Source: an uncultured delta proteobacterium (GTDB lineage: Bacteria; Myxococcota_A; Bradymonadia; REDH01). Taken from it: DNA of 31,892 nucleotides. The stretch spans positions 1-31,892 of the forward strand of contig CAIQPA010000242.1 in NCBI GenBank assembly GCA_903873545.1, read 5' to 3'. A model generated the notes under the pieces. It was not told the DNA's origin. It was given only the letters and a program-made list of their open reading frames with translations, and did no database searches. Positions 16,378 through 25,210 of this stretch are shown in pieces. A program made the position numbers and the translations under genes. Position 1 is the stretch's first letter; each line of letters opens with the position of its first letter.

Positions 16378-18557
16378 GCGGGCGCCGGATCGGGTTTGTC
16401 ACAGCCCTGCTCTGCTTGATGCTGCTAGCCCAACCCGCGGCAGCCTACCTGCGCACGCAGACCTGCTACACGCCCGACATCGCCCTCCCCTGCGAGGCCG
16501 AACCGCCGCACTGCGAAGGCGAGACAGCGGTGCTCCGCACGGGGGGCCAGACCCGCGCGCCCGTGGAGGCCTGCGACTACTTTCGCGCCGTGCCAGCCTG
16601 CATCACGCCGGCACCCCACTGCGAGGGCAACGAGGTTGTTTCGCTCCGCAACGGCCGCTCCGCTGCGCCGCTCGACGCCTGTGTCTGGGTGGCAGAGCGC
16701 TGCTCGACGGAGGAGTTCGCGCAGGGTTGCTGCACGACCGCGATGGCGACCTGCACCTTCGAAGAGACACGGGCAGCCTGCAGCGGCGACACGGTCTGCG
16801 TGGATGGGGACTGCGTGGCCCCGGCCGGCTGCACCGCGGGGTCTGTCTGTCTGGCGCCCGTCCCGCGCGCCTGGTGTGATGGCGAGACGCTGGTCTTCTT
16901 TGAGGAGCGGGGCAGCTGCATCGCTGACCAGTGCACGGCAACCGAGCGGCGCGAGGCCTGTCCGGACGGCAGCCTCTGCCGCAACGGGAGCTGCCTACCT
17001 GCGGGCTGCGGTGGCCCCTCGGGTACGAGCGGATGCTGCTCCACGGCCGACCTGCAGTGCGACTTCACCGAAGAGCGGCAGGACTGCGCGGCGACCGGCG
17101 AGATCTGCTCGGCCGGCCTCTGCGAGCCTCCTGCAACCTGCTCAGACGGCGAAGCCTGCGACGCACCGCCTACGGCCCCCTGGTGCGACGGAGGCCAGCG
17201 CGTCTTCTATGCCACCACCGCGGCCTGCACGAACGGTCGCTGCGTGCGGCAAGAGCTGCGCGCGGACTGCCCCGTGGGCACCGTCTGCAGGCAGGGCGCC
17301 TGCGTCGGCGCAGGGCTGCCCGGCGCCTTCTTCGCCTGCCCCGACGACGAGCAGCCCAAGCCTGTGCGCTGGCCCACCGCCTGCGTAGGCTACCACCTGC
17401 AGCTCGGCCCCGTCCGCGCGCGCGCTCCGCTCGGCCTGTGCGAAGACGGCAACTATGTGCTCCCCGACAACGGCATCCGCCTCGAGCGCGGCTGGCGGAG
17501 TTGCGAGGCCGGCACCGTCTCCTTCGACTGCGGTCAGTGTACCGAGGCTGACGCTACGCCCATGGTCTGTGTGCCGGGTGGATGTGCAGAGGCGGTCGAT
17601 TGCGACGCCGGCCTCTGCGCGGCCGAGACGCTGGGTAGCGTCTGCGATGGCGACAGCCTGGTGGTGCTGGAGAGGTCCGGCAGCTGTGCCGATGGCGCCT
17701 GCGAGACGCGCGAGCAGTCGCGAACCGACTGCGCCGCGAACGGCCAATGGTGCGTCGGAGGCTTCTGCGTCGCGCCGAACTTCTCGTCGCCCGACACGGC
17801 GCTCGCCGAGGCTGTAACCGCGGGGTTCGACGCATGGAACGGCGCGGCCGGCTCGGCCTGGAAGGCTACCAACTTGGGCGAGACAGACGAGCGGGAGATT
17901 GGCATCGCAGTCGATGAGGCGGGCAACCCGCGCGGCAACGTGAACATCATCGTGCTGCAGACCGCCTCCTGGAACCACTCCAGCGTGGCGCTGGGCGTGA
18001 CGACGCCGGTCTTTGAGGCCGCGACGGGAGAGATCGTAACGGCCGACATGGAGCTCAACGGCGTTGGGAGCAAGCGCTGGATGACGGGCGAAACCACCGA
18101 CCCCGACGCCTATGATGTGCAGAATGTTGTGACCCACGAGGCGGGCCATTTCCTGGGTCTCGACCACCCTCCCTGCTTCTCCGACGGCTCCTTTGTGCCG
18201 GACTGCGCCCGCGCGACGATGTTCGCCAGCAGCTCGCCGGGCGAGCGCCAGAAGCGCGAACTTGCCGACGACGACATCGCGGCGATCGCAGCGGCCTACC
18301 CTGCCGCGACCGAGCCTGCCTGCACCCCGCCGGAGCCGGGGTTCTTCTATGCGCGAACACTGAGCCAGCGTGCGCCCGTCGCGAGCGCCGCAGACTGTCC
18401 GGGACCCGAGGCCTTCTGCGGAGGGGCGGTCGTGACCCCGAAAGCGCCGCGCGACGATTGCGCTGCGGGCGGTGCGAGCGGTTCGTGGTGGTCTGTCGCT
18501 GCCATGTTCGGTGCGTTGGCCTGGATGCGAAGAGAGAGAGGCAAGCATGTTGCATAG
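16374..18557 (+). CDS. Secreted Cys-rich matrixin-family zinc metalloprotease with MYXO-CTERM-like tail
   Basis: 727 aa starting at a GTG that overlaps the previous stop. Residues 1-24 form a signal peptide (ALLCLMLLAQPAAA). Residues about 30-465 are Cys-rich and include at least three eight-cysteine modules. The peptidase domain covers about 475-645: the zinc motif HEAGHFLGLDH has ligands H588, H592 and H598 with E589 as catalytic base, and ATMFASS downstream supplies the Met-turn. This makes it a metzincin of the matrixin (M10-like) group. The C-terminus has C696, a Gly/Ser-rich spacer, a short hydrophobic segment (705-718) and RRER (719-722), the tripartite layout of a sorting tail that anchors proteins to the myxobacterial surface. 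No obvious cysteine-switch propeptide sequence was identified, so latency control is unknown. The downstream gene starts inside its last codons. Confidence 0.88.
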   Translation: MSGRRIGFVTALLCLMLLAQPAAAYLRTQTCYTPDIALPCEAEPPHCEGETAVLRTGGQTRAPVEACDYFRAVPACITPAPHCEGNEVVSLRNGRSAAPLDACVWVAERCSTEEFAQGCCTTAMATCTFEETRAACSGDTVCVDGDCVAPAGCTAGSVCLAPVPRAWCDGETLVFFEERGSCIADQCTATERREACPDGSLCRNGSCLPAGCGGPSGTSGCCSTADLQCDFTEERQDCAATGEICSAGLCEPPATCSDGEACDAPPTAPWCDGGQRVFYATTAACTNGRCVRQELRADCPVGTVCRQGACVGAGLPGAFFACPDDEQPKPVRWPTACVGYHLQLGPVRARAPLGLCEDGNYVLPDNGIRLERGWRSCEAGTVSFDCGQCTEADATPMVCVPGGCAEAVDCDAGLCAAETLGSVCDGDSLVVLERSGSCADGACETREQSRTDCAANGQWCVGGFCVAPNFSSPDTALAEAVTAGFDAWNGAAGSAWKATNLGETDEREIGIAVDEAGNPRGNVNIIVLQTASWNHSSVALGVTTPVFEAATGEIVTADMELNGVGSKRWMTGETTDPDAYDVQNVVTHEAGHFLGLDHPPCFSDGSFVPDCARATMFASSSPGERQKRELADDDIAAIAAAYPAATEPACTPPEPGFFYARTLSQRAPVASAADCPGPEAFCGGAVVTPKAPRDDCAAGGASGSWWSVAAMFGALAWMRRERGKHVA
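16830..17768 (+). repeat. Eight-cysteine modules in the matrixin
   Basis: At least three modules (starting near residues 153, 250 and 400) follow a cysteine spacing close to C-x4-5-C-x7-8-C-x13-C-x4-C-x8-C-x5-6-C-x4-C, with a shorter, differently spaced Cys block (CCSTADLQC) between them. The same spacing recurs in the large protein at the right end of the window. The modules have diverged at DNA level and do not form a simple tandem repeat. Confidence 0.7.
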
Positions 18558-20145
18558 GGCACGAACCATCCCGCTCGCACTCCTCCTCTGCGTTGGAGGA
18601 GGCTCTGCAGCGCAGGCTGGAGAGGCAGGTTTCCGGCTTGCAGGTCACAGCGGCATCGCCTCCGTGGAGGAGAGTGCTGAGCTGCGCATCAGCAGAGGCA
18701 CCGACGACCTGCTCTTCGTCTGGTCGAAGGCCTCGGGCGCCCCGCGCGCCTGGCGACGCATCGAGCCCGATGCAGCGACGCTGCTGCAGGGCGATCGGGT
18801 CGCTCTCTTCGCCGACGAGACGCTGTCCTGGCTCTCTCTGCCGACGTTGCAGACGGCCGCGCAGGAGGAGATCGCAGGCTCCGTCCGCTGCCGTGGTGGA
18901 GAGCTCGCCTGGAGTTGGACGAAGGCCGGCCGAGTCACGCTGCACGATGCCAGCCGTTCAGTCACGCTCTCGGAGTCCGCAGTTCCCGGCGAAGACGCAA
19001 GCTGCCTCATCTCACCCCTCGGCGCGGTGCTCATCTGGAGCGAAGAGGAGGCCGTGAAGGCGCTCGTGCAGGGTGTCAGTACGCAGCTGCTGACCGCGAC
19101 GATCGCCAACGATGGCATCGTCGATGCTGGCGCGAGCGCAACAGCCGTCTGGGCTGCCGTCCGCAGCGCCGGCTCCGACAAGGTCGTCCGAACGGCGCTC
19201 CTCGGCGAGCCACCGCCATCAGCCTCAGCGCAGAACGGCTGGCGCAGCTGCGACACCTTCGACAGCGAGGGGCTGCCGAAGCCCTGCATCGGCCTGTCAG
19301 AGGCGGCCGCAACCTCCGTCACGCGACCCCGCGTCCCTGCCTGGAATGGTGCCCGCTGGAACGGCGCGCGGCTCGCGCTGACCGCAGCCGGCGCACCCAC
19401 GCCGCCTCGGGAGAGCGAGGCAGGTTGGGCATCGGCACCCGCCGCCGCTCCGGTGCCCGAGGTTGTCGACAGCGCGTCGCGCGAGGTGGTCGTCCGCGGC
19501 CGACGGCTCAGCCTGCAGACACTCTGGATGGCTGGCTGCGCGCAGCAGGCCTGGCGCGTCGAAGAACGTACCGGCGAACGGGCTGCTACCGTCGCAGGAC
19601 CCATCTGTGGGGCTGCGCCACACTGGGTTACGACCCCCGATGACCGATGGGCCATGCTGCAGATACCAGACAGGGCAACAGCGCTGATCTGGTCGGATCG
19701 GCCGCAACCATCTCGACTCGCCCTCCCCGACGAGGCGCAGCTGTCCCTCACGCTCGCCCTGCGCGCCGGAGATGGTTGGTGGGTCGCTGACGCAGCCATG
19801 GCGCGCGCCTGGCGTCAGGGTGGAGGCGATGCGCCCGCCTGGACCGAAGCCCCCATCCCGCTGCTGGCCGACCGCTCACTCACCCTGTCGCGCGCAGGCG
19901 AAACGCTCACCCTCCAGCCGGCAGACAGCGGCGAGCCCTTCACGCGTTTTCTAGTCACCGACCACGGCACAGCCGCCTGGCAAGACGACGGGAGTTGGTG
20001 GGCCGACGCCGCGCTGCTGCCCCACCTCGTCTGGGTGACACCAGAGGGAACCCCGCTTGCGACTGACGACCCGCTCCTCCTCAAGCGCAACGAGAAGAAG
20101 CTACTCGTCCGCCTCTGGGACCGGCTCGCCGACGACCGCCGATAG
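18547..20145 (+). CDS. Secreted protein of unknown function, 532 aa, third gene of the matrixin cluster
   Basis: The chosen ATG at 18547 gives a signal peptide (HRARTIPLALLLCVGGGSAAQA, cleavage near 23) and lies within the last codons of the matrixin gene (11-bp overlap), with GAGAGG 5 nt upstream. The reading frame is open further upstream to 18472, but only this start gives a signal peptide. The mature protein is rich in Trp, Ala, Ser and short beta-strand patterns (LLFVWSKASG, VALFADETLSWLSL, ALIWSDRPQPSRLAL) spaced through the sequence. This suggests a beta-propeller-like fold, but I cannot assign blades. It has few cysteines and no recognised catalytic motif. Its 3' end overlaps rsmA, on the opposite strand, by 45 bp. 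Confidence 0.72.
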   Translation: MLHRARTIPLALLLCVGGGSAAQAGEAGFRLAGHSGIASVEESAELRISRGTDDLLFVWSKASGAPRAWRRIEPDAATLLQGDRVALFADETLSWLSLPTLQTAAQEEIAGSVRCRGGELAWSWTKAGRVTLHDASRSVTLSESAVPGEDASCLISPLGAVLIWSEEEAVKALVQGVSTQLLTATIANDGIVDAGASATAVWAAVRSAGSDKVVRTALLGEPPPSASAQNGWRSCDTFDSEGLPKPCIGLSEAAATSVTRPRVPAWNGARWNGARLALTAAGAPTPPRESEAGWASAPAAAPVPEVVDSASREVVVRGRRLSLQTLWMAGCAQQAWRVEERTGERAATVAGPICGAAPHWVTTPDDRWAMLQIPDRATALIWSDRPQPSRLALPDEAQLSLTLALRAGDGWWVADAAMARAWRQGGGDAPAWTEAPIPLLADRSLTLSRAGETLTLQPADSGEPFTRFLVTDHGTAAWQDDGSWWADAALLPHLVWVTPEGTPLATDDPLLLKRNEKKLLVRLWDRLADDRR

Positions 20146-20952
20146 ACCGCTCGCTTCGGCCAGGACCGCGAGCCGGACAAGGTCGGCAACCTCGAGCTCC
20201 TCGGGGCGGCTGGTGGGCGAGATTCCCGCCGCAAGCAGCAGCGGCTCCGGCGCCGCCACCACGCTCCGGAGTGACGACCGCATCATCTTGCGGCGCTGGC
20301 CAAACGCGGCTGCAGAGAGCCGCCGAAGCCAGCGCGCGGTCTCGCCAGAGGCCAGAGGCGCAGGCAGCCGGTCGAGCACCACCACGGCGCTTGCCACCTT
20401 CGGCGGCGGCACGAAGGCGCCTGCCGAGACGAGAAAGGCAATCCGTGCGCGGTAGCGGTTTCCGACCCCCACCGACAACAGAGAGAACTGCGACGACCGA
20501 CCGGTGCAGACAATGCGCTCTGCCACCTCCTTCTGGAACATCAGCACCATCCGGTCGGGCGCGTCGTCGGCCTCCATCGCCCGAAAGAGGATCTCGTTGC
20601 CAACGTTGTAGGGCAGGTTCCCGACAAGCACCCGAGGCCCCTCTGACAGCAGTTGTGGCAGAATCGTCTTGGTGGCATCGGCCTCGATGACCTCGAAGGC
20701 CGCGTTGTCGGCGAAGGCCTCCTGCAGGAAGGCAATGGCGTCTCGGTCGATCTCCACGGCGCGCACCCGCTTGCCCGCTGCAAGCAGCCGCGTAGTCAGC
20801 GTGCCCGGACCCGGACCGACCTCGATGACCTCCACCGCGTCGCCGATGCAGGCAACCATGCGGTCGAGCAGTCCAACTTGCGTGAGGAAGTGCTGGCCAA
20901 GCCGCTTCTTGTTGGGGCGAGCGTAGGCCCTGACGAGTTCAGCAGGCGTCAC
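20101..20952 (-). CDS. rsmA: 16S rRNA dimethyladenosine transferase RsmA (KsgA)
   Basis: SAM-dependent enzyme that dimethylates A1518 and A1519 (E. coli numbering) in helix 45 of 16S rRNA during small-subunit maturation. The 283-aa length fits the family (about 270-290). KKRLGQHFL is at 15-23, the SAM-binding VGPGPGTLT begins at 45, and the catalytic NLPYNV begins at 112. The start is a GTG whose bases overlap the stop of the upstream 1022-aa gene (GTGA at 20949-20952), so translation is probably coupled. The C-terminal 15 codons overlap the end of the convergent secreted-protein gene. Confidence 0.95.
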   Translation of the reverse strand: MTPAELVRAYARPNKKRLGQHFLTQVGLLDRMVACIGDAVEVIEVGPGPGTLTTRLLAAGKRVRAVEIDRDAIAFLQEAFADNAAFEVIEADATKTILPQLLSEGPRVLVGNLPYNVGNEILFRAMEADDAPDRMVLMFQKEVAERIVCTGRSSQFSLLSVGVGNRYRARIAFLVSAGAFVPPPKVASAVVVLDRLPAPLASGETARWLRRLSAAAFGQRRKMMRSSLRSVVAAPEPLLLAAGISPTSRPEELEVADLVRLAVLAEASGLSAVVGEPVPEADE

Positions 20953-23900
20953 TGTGGGAGCTGCTGCCGCGCCGCATCGAGCTGCTGTTCGGCCGCCGAG
21001 AGACCGGCGGCATCGTCGGTAGCGCGGAGCAGAGGAACCGCCCGCTCGAAGGCACGCACAGCCTGAGGCCAGGCGCCCGCTTGGCTGCAGAGCCGCCCGA
21101 AGTTGAGGAGCACCGTGAGGTTGTTCGAGAAGAGGGCGCGTGCCGAAACCTCATCGCCGCCCCAAGCACGGAGCGAGCTCCCGCCGAGGTCGCCGAGCTC
21201 TGCAAGCGCATCTGCGAAGAGGAGTTCATCCACCTCGTCATCTGCAGCCTGCTCAGCCGCCTGCACTGCGTGGAATGCAGCGGTGCGCAGGGCGCCGGCA
21301 CCTCGCTTGAGACGGGCAACGGCAAGGTGCGCCGCTGCGCGGTCGGAGGCAGGTACCTCCGGCGAATCGGCAAGCGCGATCGCGTCTTCGGAGATCTCCG
21401 CACGGGCCTCGTCGCTGATGGCAGCCTCGGCGGGGAGCTGCATCAACGCGACAAGCTGGCCGAGCGCGTCAGCGCGGTCTTGACAGGCGTGGGCGCGGGC
21501 AAGCAGCCAGCCCACGGCGTCGGCACCATACTCCGCCGACCGGGTAAGCGCGAACATGACCTGCTCTGCGGCGATGATAAGTGCGGGGTCGTCGCCCAGG
21601 CGCGGGAGCGCGCCCATGAGCTGCTCTGCGCCGGAATCGTCGTCGTTCAGGACCAGAGCGAAGAGGTAGGCGGCCCGAATCCTTATCCCGGGCGTCACGT
21701 CGTCATCCGGCCGTACGAGCGCAAACTCGCGCAGCGCCTCCGCTTCGCGACGGGCAGCGTCATACTCTGTAGGCAGGACCACCTTCGACAGCATCAACCC
21801 AGCGTCGTGGCGGGGGTCGACGAGAAGCTCGACCATCGTCCGCGACGCCTGCAGCGCATCTGCGAAGTGGTCGCGCGCAAGGTAGAAGAGGCGGCGCAGG
21901 ACTGCGGTCAGCCGCAACGAACCGGCGGGTTCCGAGGAAACCGCATTGAGGAGCAGATCGCTCAGCTCTTCGAACCGCCAGGCCTCCGCAAACAGTCGGT
22001 CGGTCTCGCCCAGAAGCTGGTCGTCGAAGCGGCCCGACGCAATCGCGTTTCGGGCCAGCTCGGCCGCGCGGTGGAGGTCGCCGAGGTCGTTCTCGACGAG
22101 CGCCATCGTACGGCGAAGGAGGGCGAGGTAGGTGAGCGTGTCGCTCGTCTCGGTCAGCGTCCGCTCAAGCGCATCGGCGACGCCTGTCAGGTCGCCGACC
22201 CGCTCCATGGCCTCCAGACGATAGCCCGAGAAGAGCGTCGCGAGCTCCGGCCGCTCCATCGAGGAACGCTCCAGCAGCTCCGACCAGCTCACCTGGTTGG
22301 CGGTCTCATCGGCGAGCTCCGACACGAGATCGCACTCCTCCGCGGTGAGGTCCACCGAGGTGAAGCGGTCGGTCAGAAGATCGTAGGCCAACGCGGGATC
22401 CCGCAGCACGATCCGGCAGACGCCGACAAGCTGCTTGCGGAGCAAAACTCGGCCATCGGCGGTCCGGCGGCGCGACAGCCGCTCCGCAAAGCGGACCGCC
22501 AGCTCTGCGCGATCACTGTTGCTCAGCTCCGGCTCCAGCTCCGCCCAGACGAGCTCCGCCAACGGCAGGGTCGCGTCGTCTGCGAACTGCAGGAGGTCGG
22601 GCTCCACCTCGTAGACCTCGCAGGCCAGACAGGCCTCAACCGCATTTGCCGCCATCGCCTCCGCGTAGGGCGAGAGCTGACCGGCTTCTCCGCTCTGCGC
22701 GAGCCGCCGGATTGCATCGACCGCCAACTCCCAGCGCGCGGGCTCCTGCTGACCTACGTCGATGTTTGACTCAGACCAGACAGACTCCGTTACGTCGGCG
22801 TTCGAGGACGGATAGGCCGCGACGGAGGGCGCCTCCGGTTCCGAAGCATCGAAGAGGTCTCTCGAGATCTCAAACGCGGGCGACGCGACTTTGGGGCCTT
22901 CCGAGGAGGCCGATGCGAGGGCAAGCGAGATGGCCGTGCCGAGCGATGCACTGAGATCGATCTCCTCGCGCGCCTCTGCCTGCGAGGGGCCGACCTCAAA
23001 CTTGATGGTGGAATGGAGGCCCGTAGACTCCTGCGCGAGCAGGGCCGGCGAAGATGGCGCTACCGGATCAGGCGCAGACTGGGCCACCAAGGCGGGCCAC
23101 GATGGGGCTACCAGCTCCGGCGCGGCGACAGCGGAACCAGGCACTTCCGCGGGCGCAGCAACGGCAACGCTGGCAGGCGAAGATGACGGCGCGACCTGTT
23201 CAAATCCCCAGTCAACCTCGTCCGAAACCGCCCGCTCCACCGGCTGCCGCTTGGGCAGCGGGCGAGGAATCGGCGCCGCCGGCCTGGGCTGCGGAACAGC
23301 CTGCTGCAACGCCGGCGCACTGGACGCCGCGGGCTCCGCAGCCGGCTGCTGCGCTGGCACCGGCGAAACGGGCAACGGCTTGCCGACAGCGGCAGAGATG
23401 CGCGCCAGCCGCTCGGCGAAGCTCGCGCTCACCGCGGCAGCGGGCCGGGCCGGGCCGGAAGCGCCATAGACGGGCGACAGCGCAGGCACCGAAGGAACCG
23501 ACCAGCCCGCGCCGCTGAGCGATGCCACGGCAGGAACCTTTGCTGCAGGAGCGGCCACCGGCAGCGCCGAGTCCGCCTCGGTTCGGAGCCAGTCGAGGAG
23601 CTGCGTAAGGCGCCACTCGAGCCGCGCGTCACCGCGGAGTGACTCGAGCGTCGCTGCGTCCCACTGCCTCAGCATCGAAGCCAGCGTGCCAAGCGAAGCG
23701 CAGCGAACGAGCGCCTGTTCGATCCGCTGGATACAGAGGGCTGCCGCGGCCCGAACGCCCCGATGCAGTTCAAGGAAGGGGCGGGCTTCGCGCGGAAGCC
23801 GCTCGTCTTCAAAGGGCTGCGAGGAGGCCTGCGCCTGGAGAATCGGCACAATGGCAAGCGCACTGAAGCGCGACGCCACACCCTGGGTCTCCTCCGCAGG

Positions 23901-24017
23901 AACAAGCCCGGCAAGCACAAGACTGTTCAGGAGCGAGGGCGAGAGGTCGCGGCGGAGCTTCCCAAATTCTTCGGTCAGTTCAGACCTATGCCAAGTCACC
24001 AGCGTCATCAGGCTCAT
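20949..24017 (-). CDS. Large helical-repeat protein of unknown function, 1022 aa
   Basis: Not recognised as a named family. Three parts are visible. The N-terminal helical domain (1 to about 147) has many Leu/Arg heptad-like stretches. A long disordered Pro/Ala/Ser linker (about 147-422) includes a short duplicated motif. The C-terminal region (about 423-1022) is an Ala/Leu/Glu-rich helical solenoid with TPR-like units, such as SDTLTYLALLRRTMALVENDLGDLHRAA (shown here only in outline: a 30-odd-residue helix pair) and a final FGRLCSQAGAWPQAVRAFERA. There is no signal peptide or membrane segment, so it is probably a cytosolic scaffold. It overlaps truD by 32 bp upstream and rsmA by 4 bp downstream, so it is locked between two RNA-modification genes. 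A second ATG at 24008 is an alternative start. Confidence 0.75.
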   Translation of the reverse strand: MSLMTLVTWHRSELTEEFGKLRRDLSPSLLNSLVLAGLVPAEETQGVASRFSALAIVPILQAQASSQPFEDERLPREARPFLELHRGVRAAAALCIQRIEQALVRCASLGTLASMLRQWDAATLESLRGDARLEWRLTQLLDWLRTEADSALPVAAPAAKVPAVASLSGAGWSVPSVPALSPVYGASGPARPAAAVSASFAERLARISAAVGKPLPVSPVPAQQPAAEPAASSAPALQQAVPQPRPAAPIPRPLPKRQPVERAVSDEVDWGFEQVAPSSSPASVAVAAPAEVPGSAVAAPELVAPSWPALVAQSAPDPVAPSSPALLAQESTGLHSTIKFEVGPSQAEAREEIDLSASLGTAISLALASASSEGPKVASPAFEISRDLFDASEPEAPSVAAYPSSNADVTESVWSESNIDVGQQEPARWELAVDAIRRLAQSGEAGQLSPYAEAMAANAVEACLACEVYEVEPDLLQFADDATLPLAELVWAELEPELSNSDRAELAVRFAERLSRRRTADGRVLLRKQLVGVCRIVLRDPALAYDLLTDRFTSVDLTAEECDLVSELADETANQVSWSELLERSSMERPELATLFSGYRLEAMERVGDLTGVADALERTLTETSDTLTYLALLRRTMALVENDLGDLHRAAELARNAIASGRFDDQLLGETDRLFAEAWRFEELSDLLLNAVSSEPAGSLRLTAVLRRLFYLARDHFADALQASRTMVELLVDPRHDAGLMLSKVVLPTEYDAARREAEALREFALVRPDDDVTPGIRIRAAYLFALVLNDDDSGAEQLMGALPRLGDDPALIIAAEQVMFALTRSAEYGADAVGWLLARAHACQDRADALGQLVALMQLPAEAAISDEARAEISEDAIALADSPEVPASDRAAAHLAVARLKRGAGALRTAAFHAVQAAEQAADDEVDELLFADALAELGDLGGSSLRAWGGDEVSARALFSNNLTVLLNFGRLCSQAGAWPQAVRAFERAVPLLRATDDAAGLSAAEQQLDAARQQLPQ
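23031..23111 (-). repeat. Duplicated motif in the linker of the 1022-aa protein
   Basis: VAPSxPALxAQ occurs at residues 303-313 and again at 319-329, a period of 16 residues (48 bp), within the Pro/Ala-rich linker. It looks like a local tandem duplication in a disordered region. Confidence 0.6.
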
Positions 24018-25104
24018 CGCTCCGCTCTACCGGTCGAAGGGCTTCCCACGACCGTCTGCAATACTCCCGCGCCACCTGGGTCGCGTAGCCGCCCGAAGGA
24101 AGCGAGAATTGGAGTACGACGATTGGCGCCCCCCGTCCAGAATCATCCGCACCCATCCACGAAACCTCGAGGTCGGCCATTGGCGTGACGAGGTCACGCC
24201 GCGTGCCGTCCACTTCTGCTCCGAGCTGCGTCAAACCAGCCTCGTCGAGCCCCATCTCGGCAGCGGCAGCCAGTTCCATCTCGGCTGCCTCCGCAGCCGC
24301 ACGCCGCATCTTCGCTCCCCACATCGGGCCCGTGAGCCAGATGTCGTGCGTCGCCAACCGCTCCTGCTCCGCTGCGGCATCCTCGACCGCAAACAGCCGG
24401 TTCGTTCCATCGAGCCGCACCACTTCACCCGTGAGCAGCCTGTCGCGTCCAGCCTCGAGCCGCAGCGCGAGGAACCGGTTGAAGTGCTCCGACTGCACCA
24501 CGCTCGGCAGCATCCGCGCCACGAAACGGTCCACGCGGCCCCGGTCGCGACGGTCTGCCCGCACCCAGGCCAGCGCCTGATCAAGATTGTTGCCGCCACG
24601 CCCAAACCGCTGCGGGCCGAAGTAGTTCGCGATCCCGCGCAACCGAATCAACGAGGTGATTTCGGCCTCGCGCGCCCGGTTCTCCTCGCTGTCTTCCACC
24701 CCGATGAGCACAATCCGGAAGCGGTTTGCGCTCAGGTGGCCCGTCCGAAGCTTGTTGTTATGAAAGGCCGTCTCGAGCACCTCAAGGCCCTCAGGGAGCG
24801 ACCACTCCTCCACCGGCGCGCTCCGCTTCGGGATGCTCACCCACTGCGAGGTCACAGCCCAGCGGTCCTTCTGCCCGGCCACGCCGATGTCGCGTGCATC
24901 CACACCCGCTGCCCGGGCAATCGCCTTGACGGCGAACTGCGTGTTCATCCCCGTCTTGCGAAAGCGCACCATCAGGTGGTCGCCCTCGCCCGACCAGTCG
25001 TACAACTGCACCTCGTCGACGACGAAATCTTCGGAGCGGGCGCTGATTTGGCCGCCGATTCCAGCCAGCGGTTCGGTGTCAAAGGGCGGCTGGAATGGCT
25101 GCAT
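23986..25104 (-). CDS. truD: tRNA pseudouridine(13) synthase TruD
   Basis: Isomerises U13 in some tRNAs. The protein is 372 aa, within the family range. The catalytic aspartate is D80 in GQKDRWA (77-83), the same position number as in E. coli TruD. Supporting blocks are DFVVDEV (26-32), ANYFGPQRFGRGGNN in the middle, and a C-terminal LPSGGYATQVAREY-type end. It is the first gene of the run truD, 1022-aa protein, rsmA. Its 3' end overlaps the next gene by 32 bp. The start is divergent from glnD with about 105 bp between them; I could not see a convincing promoter for either gene there, only weak partial boxes and small hairpins. Confidence 0.95.
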   Translation of the reverse strand: MQPFQPPFDTEPLAGIGGQISARSEDFVVDEVQLYDWSGEGDHLMVRFRKTGMNTQFAVKAIARAAGVDARDIGVAGQKDRWAVTSQWVSIPKRSAPVEEWSLPEGLEVLETAFHNNKLRTGHLSANRFRIVLIGVEDSEENRAREAEITSLIRLRGIANYFGPQRFGRGGNNLDQALAWVRADRRDRGRVDRFVARMLPSVVQSEHFNRFLALRLEAGRDRLLTGEVVRLDGTNRLFAVEDAAAEQERLATHDIWLTGPMWGAKMRRAAAEAAEMELAAAAEMGLDEAGLTQLGAEVDGTRRDLVTPMADLEVSWMGADDSGRGAPIVVLQFSLPSGGYATQVAREYCRRSWEALRPVERSDEPDDAGDLA

Positions 25105-25210
25105 CGTTCGGCTCGGTTTCGGGAGGGGTGACCCGCCCTGCTAACGGGCGAGACAAGGATTGCGCAACTGTGTTAGAGGCGAATCCTCAACTCCAACGGT
25201 TGATGGCTGC

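Noticed and set aside
17142..18569. 475-codon minus-strand frame opposite the matrixin
   Set aside because: The plus frame has signal peptide, ordered cysteine modules and a zinc site; the minus frame has none of these.
25105..25210. Promoters or operator between truD and glnD
   Set aside because: Only weak partial -35/-10 matches and short hairpins (for example CGCCC/GGGCG) are visible; none is good enough to call.
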